DNA of 9,311 nucleotides, from positions 423,021 to 432,331 of the forward strand of contig NVWJ01000001.1 of the NCBI GenBank assembly GCA_002746235.1, given 5' to 3'. The notes under the pieces are model-generated. The model was not told the origin of the DNA, searched no databases, and worked only from the letters and a program-made list of their open reading frames with translations. Source of the stretch: Planctomycetota bacterium. Its GTDB lineage: Bacteria > Planctomycetota > UBA1135. This document shows, piece after piece, positions 1 through 7,300 of the stretch. Position 1 is the stretch's first letter. The number at the start of each line of letters is the position of its first letter. The translations under genes were made by a program, and so were the position numbers.

Positions 1-206
1 TGGCGGAACTCTTGGTAACTACGACTCGAACCCTGCCCACGAAGAATAATCACGCCCTTGTCTTTGTCGGCAAAGAAGTCGAGCAGTGCGGCGCGTCGTT
101 CCGCATGCCATGACGAGGTAAACAATTCCTGGCCGCGGCCATCGTCGGGTTGCTGCTGAGGCATGGCAGCGAAAGCGAGAACACTAGAAGTAAGGAGTGC
201 GAGCAT
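1..206 (-). CDS. Secreted Xaa-Pro aminopeptidase-like protein, N-terminal fragment
   Basis: Only the first 68 codons are inside the window; the gene continues past the left edge. ATG at 206 is the only usable start, because an in-frame TAG lies six codons upstream; no good Shine-Dalgarno is visible. The product begins with a short hydrophobic stretch (MLALLTSSVLAFAA) that looks like a signal peptide without a clear positive n-region, followed by a Gln/Asp/Gly-rich linker. Residues about 29-68 contain FTSSWHAERRAALLDFF, then GVIILRG, then YQEFR, whose next codon begins CA (Gln or His). This order (RRxxL, a short hydrophobic strand with RG, then YxxFRQ) matches the creatinase/aminopeptidase P N-terminal domain of M24B peptidases, which remove an N-terminal residue preceding proline. 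The metal-binding catalytic domain is outside the window, so activity cannot be judged. It diverges from the cysteine desulfurase gene with 39 bp between start codons. The family call rests on recognition of a short segment. Confidence 0.6.
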   Translation of the reverse strand, partial: MLALLTSSVLAFAAMPQQQPDDGRGQELFTSSWHAERRAALLDFFADKDKGVIILRGQGSSRSYQEFR

Positions 207-245
207 GACTAGGCGATTCTACGTGCGCTCTGCGACAATGTTGGG

Positions 246-1418
246 ATGGATGCCCCGTTGTATCTAGATCACGCCGCTACGACTCCACCATTGCCTGAGG
301 CTCTTGAAGCTTTTCGGGAAGCCGTGGTGTCTGGTTTTGCCAATCCAGGATCGCTGCATCAGGCCGGCGCCGATGCGGCACGGATGATTGAAAAAGCGCG
401 CAAGTCCTTGAAGGAATCCTTTGGCGCGCGCAAGTATCGGGTGGTATGGACCGCCACTGGTACGGAGGGTAACCACTTAGGCATTCAAGGGTTGGCACGA
501 GCGCAGCGAGAAATCGTGGCGCGCAAAGGGCTCAAGCCGCGAGTTTTGGTCGGCGCGTTGGAACACCCAAGTGCTCTTCTTGCCGCCGAAGCCTTGGCGG
601 AAGAAGGTTTTGTGGTGGAGCAGTTAGCGGGCGATGGCGATGGCATCATTCGTCCAGAAATTCTTGAAGCGGCGCTTGGCGATGACGTGGTTCTGGTCAC
701 CATTCAGTGGGCGAATAATGAAATTGGTTCGCTCAATCCAATTCAGCAACTCGTCGCGCGCACCCGTCATGGCGCTCCCAATGCACTCTTTCATTCCGAT
801 GCCGTGCAAGCGGTCGGCAAATGCGCCACCCCACTGGATCGTCTGGGCGCCGATAGTTATTCGGTTGCCGCGCATAAACTCGGCGGCATCCGCGGATGTG
901 CAGCATTCCTGTTGCGCGAGGGATGCGTGACTCCTCAAGCCATGTTTGTCGGCGGCGGTCATGAGGGCGGGATGCGTTCTGGGACTGAAAACACTATGGG
1001 TATTGCAGCCTTTGCCGCAGCTGCAAAAGTTCGGCGTCAATGGATCACTGCCGATCCAATGTTCCTCCACAAACGCCGCGCCACTCTCCTAACTGGTTTG
1101 CGCGATGCCTTCCCGGACCTAGTAGTCCTCGGCCCTGAAAGTGATGCAGAAATTCTTGGCGCGGTTCTTGCGATTGCAATTCCTGGGATTCGCGCAGAAA
1201 CGTTTTTGCATCAGCTCGAAGCGCAGGGCATTTTTGTCGGTAGTGGTTCCGCATGCAACGCACATGGACATACTGAGTCCGCGATTCTTAGCGCGATTGG
1301 GTTGAATGAAAACTTGCGCAATAGTGTTTTGCGGATTTCATTGTGTGGGGATGAGAGCGAAAGCGATTTAAGCCAAGTCGTCTCAGCCTTTGTAGCGGAA
1401 AGGTCAAACCAACCCTAA
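246..1418 (+). CDS. Cysteine desulfurase (NifS/IscS-like, class V aminotransferase fold)
   Basis: A complete 390-residue PLP enzyme that takes sulfur from L-cysteine as an enzyme-bound persulfide, releasing alanine, to supply Fe-S cluster or thio-cofactor synthesis in the cytoplasm. Visible landmarks in order: YLDHAATTP at 6-14; EHPS with the PLP-stacking His107; ANNEIG at 156-161; SDAVQ with the pyridine-contacting Asp185; AHK with Schiff-base Lys211; GGGHEGGMRSGTEN at 236-249; and the mobile-loop GSGSAC with catalytic Cys337. Length is normal for the NifS/IscS group. ATG 246 is the only in-frame start after a TAG at 210; a clear Shine-Dalgarno is missing. No scaffold (IscU/NifU/SufU) or tRNA-thiolation gene is adjacent, so the acceptor cannot be assigned and I give no symbol. 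It is divergent from the aminopeptidase gene and its TAA overlaps the convergent copB TAG by 4 bp, leaving no room for a terminator between them. Confidence 0.93.
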   Translation: MDAPLYLDHAATTPPLPEALEAFREAVVSGFANPGSLHQAGADAARMIEKARKSLKESFGARKYRVVWTATGTEGNHLGIQGLARAQREIVARKGLKPRVLVGALEHPSALLAAEALAEEGFVVEQLAGDGDGIIRPEILEAALGDDVVLVTIQWANNEIGSLNPIQQLVARTRHGAPNALFHSDAVQAVGKCATPLDRLGADSYSVAAHKLGGIRGCAAFLLREGCVTPQAMFVGGGHEGGMRSGTENTMGIAAFAAAAKVRRQWITADPMFLHKRRATLLTGLRDAFPDLVVLGPESDAEILGAVLAIAIPGIRAETFLHQLEAQGIFVGSGSACNAHGHTESAILSAIGLNENLRNSVLRISLCGDESESDLSQVVSAFVAERSNQP

Positions 1419-2227
1419 AACCACATAGAAACGCCAAACACCAGGGCGAAATCACTGGCATCGCCGCCGGCCTGACGCAGTAAACCGGCCGAAGTTCCGG
1501 TGCCTTGGATCCAGTTTACGCCGAGGTAGGGTGCAAACTCGCGTCGGATTTCGTAGCGCAAGCGTAAGCCAAGGTCGAGGTAGTTAAGCCCCTGACCGAC
1601 CTGGAATTCGGGAACGCTTTGTGCAGCCAGTTCGGTTTCAAAGCGTGGTTGCAAGATGAGTTTCTGGGTGATTAAAAAATCGGTGGTGGCGGTTAGTCTG
1701 GCGGAGACATCGGCATCTTCGCTCACAAACAAGGCGGCCTCGACTTCAAACTCATAAGGCGAGAATCCTTGTACGCCAAGCACGCCAAACCAGCGATCAG
1801 AATCAGGGCCAGTCGACCAATTTTTATCATAGCGCGCACCCACTTGAAGGTCCCAGAAAGGAGCAATCACTCGACTATAGAGCGCTTGCAACTCCAACTC
1901 CCCTTCCGATTCTTCACTCAAGGTCTGCTCGCCTTCGGTTTTTACCCAAAGGCGTTCATAGTCACCGCCATACCAACCTTGTGCTTCCCAGCGCGCCACA
2001 TCTGGGCCTTGGTCTCGGGTTCGATACTCCAACTGCTCCGCGCGCAAAAAAGTAAACGGCTGATTATCATGTACCGGAAGAGGCCAATCTTCCCCGGGAC
2101 TTTGTTGAATTGCAGAGGTTTCCGCTTGCGACCAGACCAGAGGGGCGGCCGTCGGTGGCTTCGATGCGCAACCAACACTAAAGATAAGAATGCCACCGCT
2201 TGCCAAAATTCGATTGAAGTGATTCAA
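1415..2227 (-). CDS. copB: Copper resistance protein B (outer-membrane beta-barrel)
   Basis: A 270-residue protein of the CopB/PcoB family, the outer-membrane partner of the CopA copper oxidase. Family signatures: FLRAEQLEYR at about 60-69, the GGDYERLWVKTEGE segment at 87-100, LQALYSRVIAPFWDLQVGAR at 113-132, GVQGFSPYEFEVEAALFV at 151-168, QKLILQPRFE at 188-197, LGLRLRYEIRREFAPYLGV at 219-237, and a C-terminal aromatic Phe270 as in barrel proteins inserted by Bam. The N-terminus has a hydrophobic stretch ending SVGC, a possible lipobox with Cys20, instead of an ordinary signal-peptidase I site. Unlike many CopB proteins it has no Met/His-rich N-terminal region: apart from the initiator the only Met is 268, and the only His residues are 3 and 53. 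The start is TTG, overlapping the copA stop (TTGA) and preceded by a perfect AGGAGG, so translation is probably coupled to copA. The 3' end overlaps the convergent cysteine desulfurase gene by 4 bp. Confidence 0.9.
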   Translation of the reverse strand: MNHFNRILASGGILIFSVGCASKPPTAAPLVWSQAETSAIQQSPGEDWPLPVHDNQPFTFLRAEQLEYRTRDQGPDVARWEAQGWYGGDYERLWVKTEGEQTLSEESEGELELQALYSRVIAPFWDLQVGARYDKNWSTGPDSDRWFGVLGVQGFSPYEFEVEAALFVSEDADVSARLTATTDFLITQKLILQPRFETELAAQSVPEFQVGQGLNYLDLGLRLRYEIRREFAPYLGVNWIQGTGTSAGLLRQAGGDASDFALVFGVSMWF

Positions 2228-4086
2228 GAATACTCCTCCTGCGCAGCGTTTTGATCGTCAACCACTTCTACTACGCGAAACATACCTGCGTCCATGTGAT
2301 AAAGAATGTGGCAATGCATGGCCCAACGTCCGGGTGCGTCGACGGTGATATCAACAGAAACGCGCTCTGCTGGTTTGACATTGAAGGTGTGCTTGCGAGG
2401 TTTGCGTTCGCCTGCACCATTGACTAACTCCATCCACATGCCATGCAAGTGAATTGGGTGATTCATCATGGTGTCGTTTACAAAGGTCAAACGTAGACGC
2501 TCTCCAAGACGAAATTGAATCGGTTCAGAGGCTTCCGAATACTTCTTGCCATCGAAACCCCAAATGTAGCGCTCCATGTTTCCAGTGAGGTGCATTTCGA
2601 TTTCCCGTTCCGGCTCACGTTGATCTTCCCCTGGAACTAGGCATTTCAAATCGGTGTAAACCAAAACCCGGTGGTCCATGTCTTCAAGACCAATCCCTGG
2701 TTCATCGAGCCGGCCTCTAGAGACGGGAGCGACTCGCGTGTTTCCAGGTCCGTGATCCTCGGCATTGTGAGTCACTGGTTTAGCCCAATCCGGAATGGGT
2801 TTTTTAGCCGCCATCGGTTGCTCGGCCGCCATCGGCTTCGCACCCATGCCCGCCATTTTAGGCGTGGCAGACGAATTCTCTACTTTAGGCATGCTGGCCA
2901 TGGAACCCATCGCGCCAGCGCCACCCATTCCCATTTGTTTCATGGTTAATAGAGGTCGTGGTCGACGTTCTGGAATCGCAGCACTCATGCCACTCTGCGG
3001 CGCCAAGGTTCCGCGCGCAAATCCGCTGCGATCCATGGATTCTGCGAACACGGTATAAGCTTGATTCTTTTTTGGAGTCACAATCACATCGTAGGTTTCA
3101 GCAATTGCTACACGGATTTCATCCACCACAACCGGTTCTACATTTTGACCATCGACTTGGACCACAGTCATGGACAATCCAGGAATACGAACGTCGAAAT
3201 AAGTGGCCGCACCTGCGTTCACAAATCGAAGGCGTACTTTTTGTCCTGGAGAAAAAAGACCGGTCCAGTTGGTTTCAGGTCCAGTGCCATTCACCATGTA
3301 AGTGTAGGTCGCGCCAGTGACGTCGGAAATGTCGGTTGGGTCCATACGCATGGCGCCCCACTTCATCCGGTTGGCGATGATTGCTGCTAAGCCGTCATCA
3401 GCAATCGTAGGCTTCTGGTAGTTGTAGTATCCAGAACTCTTCTTCAAGCGAGCCAAAATACGAGATGGGTTTTCAAAAGTCCAGTCAGACAACATGACTA
3501 CATGATCGACATCCCATTGAAACGGGTCCGACTTGGCGGGTTCGATGATGATCGGACCGAACATGCCCAACTGCTCTTGGAAACCGGAGTGACTGTGATA
3601 CCAATAGGTGCCATTTTGGCGAATGGGAATGCGATAAGTAAAGGTTTCCCCTGGGGCGATACCACGAAAGCTAACCCCCGGGACACCATCCATTTCCGGC
3701 GGCAGAATTAGCCCATGCCAGTGAATCGAAGTATCGACATCTAATCGATTTTGCACCCGCAAAACTACGTCTTCCCCTTCTTTAAAACGCAAAGTGGGCC
3801 CAGGCACAGAGCCATTGAGAGCCACCGCGTAGGTGGGGCGGCCATCCACTGAAAACGCTAAACGATCCACGATTAAGTCGGCGGGTTCCCAGTCTTCTTC
3901 TCGTTTTCGAGTCAAGCTTGGCGCCAAACTACAGGCAGGAAGCACAATCGATGCAGCTGCTGCCATCGAAGCCGAAGAGGTTAAAAACTTGCGTCGACTA
4001 ATCTTGGGCGCAAGGTCCTTAGCACCCTGCGAAACACCACTAAGGTGCTTCTCGCCATCCGAGGCCTCGGTTTGATCTTGTTTCAT
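2224..4086 (-). CDS. copA: Copper resistance multicopper oxidase, Tat-exported
   Basis: A CopA/PcoA-type multicopper oxidase (about 620 residues from ATG 4086), a periplasmic enzyme that oxidises Cu(I) and binds copper. SRRKFL at 30-35 is a twin-arginine motif, followed by an Ala-rich hydrophobic stretch ending LPAC (Cys52, possible lipobox). Three cupredoxin domains carry all four copper-ligand motifs: HWHG at 122-125, YWYHSHSG at 161-168, HPIHLHG at 543-549, and HCHILYHMDAGMF at 591-603 with type 1 ligands Cys592, His597 and Met602. A Met-rich insert at about 381-425 (MKQMGMGG, MGSMASMP, MAGMGAKPM) is the likely extra Cu(I) site; it lacks the repeated DHxxM units of classic CopA. Start: the frame stays open to TTG 4146, which has a possible AGGCGG ahead of it, but the extra 20 residues include an unusual run of eight T and would push the RR motif to residue 51. 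I prefer ATG 4086, although its own Shine-Dalgarno is poor. The stop overlaps copB by 4 bp. No copRS- or cueR-type regulator is in the window. Confidence 0.94.
   Translation of the reverse strand: MKQDQTEASDGEKHLSGVSQGAKDLAPKISRRKFLTSSASMAAAASIVLPACSLAPSLTRKREEDWEPADLIVDRLAFSVDGRPTYAVALNGSVPGPTLRFKEGEDVVLRVQNRLDVDTSIHWHGLILPPEMDGVPGVSFRGIAPGETFTYRIPIRQNGTYWYHSHSGFQEQLGMFGPIIIEPAKSDPFQWDVDHVVMLSDWTFENPSRILARLKKSSGYYNYQKPTIADDGLAAIIANRMKWGAMRMDPTDISDVTGATYTYMVNGTGPETNWTGLFSPGQKVRLRFVNAGAATYFDVRIPGLSMTVVQVDGQNVEPVVVDEIRVAIAETYDVIVTPKKNQAYTVFAESMDRSGFARGTLAPQSGMSAAIPERRPRPLLTMKQMGMGGAGAMGSMASMPKVENSSATPKMAGMGAKPMAAEQPMAAKKPIPDWAKPVTHNAEDHGPGNTRVAPVSRGRLDEPGIGLEDMDHRVLVYTDLKCLVPGEDQREPEREIEMHLTGNMERYIWGFDGKKYSEASEPIQFRLGERLRLTFVNDTMMNHPIHLHGMWMELVNGAGERKPRKHTFNVKPAERVSVDITVDAPGRWAMHCHILYHMDAGMFRVVEVVDDQNAAQEEYS
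2235..2240 (-). promoter_or_regulatory. Shine-Dalgarno of copB deciding its TTG start
   Basis: On the minus strand this reads AGGAGG, a perfect anti-16S match, seven bases before a TTG at 2227. No in-frame ATG near the N-terminus gives a complete signal sequence, so this site supports the TTG start and the 4-bp overlap with copA. It lies inside the last codons of copA. Confidence 0.8.
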
Positions 4087-4232
4087 GGGTCTAAACTGTA
4101 GGCCCCAAAAAAAATCATTCCAACGGCCCGCTGCGAGTCTATCCAAATCTCCGCCTGGGACTTAGGCAATCACCAGTAATAAGAAATAATTAGCCGCCGA
4201 AAGCTGTCGTGTTGCTACAGACAAGATGAAGA

Positions 4233-4265
4233 AACGCAGCGGACAATGAGTGCGGCCGCTGCGTT
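4233..4265 (-). terminator. Probable intrinsic terminator after nrdJ
   Basis: A perfect 10-bp inverted repeat, AACGCAGCGG and CCGCTGCGTT, with a 13-base loop, about 40 bases after the nrdJ stop. Read on the minus strand the right arm runs into TTTCTTCATCTT, a broken T-rich tail, so it is a plausible but not ideal rho-independent terminator. It would separate nrdJ transcription from copAB. It could equally be a hairpin in a copA leader. The remaining 4087-4304 spacer presumably contains the copA promoter; an AT-rich patch around 4175-4192 is a weak -10 candidate, and I see no convincing copper-regulator operator. Confidence 0.55.
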
Positions 4266-4304
4266 GTCGGTTGATTTAATCAGAGTTCCCCTACTCTTTA
4301 AGGA

Positions 4305-7300
4305 TTAGCACTGCGAATATCCGCAGCCTTGACACTTGCAGCAACCTTCTTCGAAGATCAAGTTGTTCACTTCGCACGAAGGGCACTTGATTTTGAAGGC
4401 GCCGCCGGTGCCAGTGCCAACGCGGGAGCCGGTGCCGTTGACGGTGGATGCCTTCTCGGATGGGTCGCCGTGCATTTGTTCGGCATCGACTTCACCGAGC
4501 AGGATGGCACGTAGACCAAAGCGTTCCTTGACGTTCATGTAACGCTGAATGGCCTTCGCTAAGCCATCTGCCAGCGACATGATGCGACCATCGCGACTTG
4601 GCACAGTTAAGGAAGAACCAATGCCCTCTAGTTGTTTCAGTGTCAGGTCTAGTGCACCACCGCAACGCAGGAACAACGAGATCATGCGGCACACCGCTTC
4701 CAGGTCGGAGTTGGCGACATCGCCCCCTTTGCCGAGTTGCGCAAACACTTCCATCTCGCGCTCGGTTTTCGGATCGACCGAAATCTTCACGTGCATGTTG
4801 CCGAACGGAGTCAGCTGACGCACGCGAATGCTTGGCATGATCTCCGGAAGCTTGACCGGAATCAGGGGTTTGTAAGCGGCTGGAGCAGAGTCGGCCGCCG
4901 TTTCCTTTTCCTTCAACGCCATCGGTTGCATGTCGCGACATCCATCGCGATAAACCGTAACGCCTTTACAACCTTCGCGCCATGCCAATAGGTAGGCGGT
5001 GCGCACGTCATCCTCAGTGGAATCGTGCGGCAGGTTAATGGTTTTCGAAACCGCATTATCAATCGAGCTCTGCCATGCCGCTTGCATGAGGATGTGCTCG
5101 CGCGGCTTGACATCGTGTGCAGTGACGAAAGTATCGCGCATTTCCTGCGACAAGTTGGTGTGCTCAATCGTGCCCTCTTCGAGCGCGATGTCGATAATGG
5201 TTTCGATTTCGGTTGCTGAACATCCGGCGTCGACTAGTGCGGCACGGAAGTCATTATTCACTTCCTTCATGACTACCGGCACACCTTCCGCATCCTTCAT
5301 CACCTGACGCTGGAATGCCAAACTGAACAGTGGCTCAATGCCGCCGGAGCATGCGGCGATGATGGAAATGGTTCCGGTTGGAGCCACCGTAGTCACATGC
5401 GAGTTGCGACGCTTCGCCTTCCCATCCATTTCCGGCTTGGATCCTTCCCAAGCGGTGAACACCGGACGTCCATCCTTCGCCACCAAAGCTTCCGATGCAA
5501 GCAAACTCTGATCGGTCAGTCGTGCCGAAAGTGCACGCGCGATGCTAAAGCTTTGCTCAGATCCATAACGCACACCTAACTGAAACAGTAGGTCTGCAAA
5601 GCCCATCACTCCTAATCCAATCCGACGTTCCTGCTCCGCGCGTTCACGGATTTCATCAATCGGGTAGTTGTTGATGGTGATGACATCGTCCAAGAAACGC
5701 ACACAGTCGTGCACGGCGCTATCGAAACCCTCCCAATCAAAACGCTCTTCCCAACCGGCAGATTCTGGTGCGTCGGACTTGTAGAAAGTGTTGAGGTTAA
5801 TCGAGCCAAGGTTGCAGGAACCGTATGGGAGCAACCACTGCTCTCCGCAGTTATGGACATAAAGTCCATTCGCGTCGAATGCGTTTGGTCCAGGGACTTG
5901 AACATCGTAGACCTCTTCGACAGCGTCTTTCGTAATCGCATCAATCGCAACCACAAAGCGTTCCTGATTCGCCCGACGCGTTTTAGCACCAAGCAAGGAC
6001 TGCAAACGGGCAGTCTTCTCTGCGTCTTCGAAGCCAATACGTTCGGCGAACATCGCCAAGTTAGAACCGCTGATGATTAACTCAAACTGCTCTTTGGTTG
6101 CGTAATCACGCACACCGCCTTTTCCGTCGGGCAACATTGCGAAACCCGCTTCACGATGCGACAGAATCCGCGACTGCACACCCAGGCGTGCCAGCATGCG
6201 TTGTGCGCATTGCAGGAGAGGCTCATCGCTCTGCGCCAAACGCACCGAGACGCCTTTCACTAAGTTGCCTTGTACCGAACCGTCGGCATCGAACATGCCG
6301 CGTAGCCAACCGATGTGGAAGTCACTAGAAGTCGATTCGATGGCATTCCCAGCTACCTTGGCGCCTGGCTTCATGCCAAACTCCGATGCCAAGTTACGCA
6401 GTGGTGCTGAAACCGCACGCCATTCAGTACGATTTGAAATCGCGTGGAATCCAGCGAAATCGGAGCGGTGATTCAAAGTTGTTAGTGCAGCTTCGGCAGC
6501 ACCCATGACCGACAACGCGCCAGGCGCAACGGTTCCATCGGCAGTCTTCGCAGACCAAACCGAAAGTGCAGCACCTTGTTCCAATAACGCGCCATCGCCC
6601 TGAAGTAGTCCGAGCAGATAACCCTCTTGCTCGGAACCGCGGCCTTGCCATCCACCCAAACTGCGATGGTCGTGCAAAACAATTTCATCGCCCGGCTGGA
6701 GATCTTTCAGCTCACACCACTCGGACTCGATACGCCAACGTGTTTTCACAATGACTTTGCGCACCGGATGGTCTTCAGTCAAACGAAGCTGCTGTCCATT
6801 CGCGCAATGCAGCAAGTAAGTTTGCTTCACCGCAGTCGGAAAGAAACCCTTGTCCGAAGTTGCGAACCACTCGCCATCGACTGCAACACGAGTTGGCTTA
6901 TGCAACAACGCACTGACCTGCTGCGGGCCTTCTTCAGTCAGCACCCAAGTATCACCGGTCACGCAAGGATTCGTAGCCTCGTAAGTACCAAGGTTCGGTA
7001 CTTGATTGTCTTCGTTCGCGCGATCGACGAACAACATACCCGGCTCACCATTACGCCATGCATGTTCAATCACTTGATCCATGACTTCGCCATAGGTCCA
7101 GTAATCGACATCTGCGGGGCCTTCACCGGCAGCGAAAGCATCGTAATCGGCTTCGGAACAACGACGCCCGACCGACTTACGCAGCCACGCTTTTTGTCCG
7201 CCATTTGGATTCACGACCAACAAACGCTCCTCGGGACTATCCACTACGCGCTGCATCCAATCATTGGTGACGCCGATCGAGATGTTGTAATTCGTCCAGC

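Noticed and set aside
624..1070. Minus-strand open frame (148 codons) opposite the cysteine desulfurase gene
   Set aside because: Antisense shadow of a gene whose catalytic residues are all present; no family resemblance and no ribosome site seen.
2795..3058. Plus-strand open frames opposite the Met-rich part of copA
   Set aside because: Shadows of the repetitive Met/Ala/Gly codons of copA with no supporting signals.
5850..6965. The insertion as a separate gene or a fusion domain of the reductase
   Set aside because: It begins with Cys, ends His-Asn before Cys, has splice blocks A, B, F and G, and its removal exactly rebuilds the class II active-site motif, so it is an intein.
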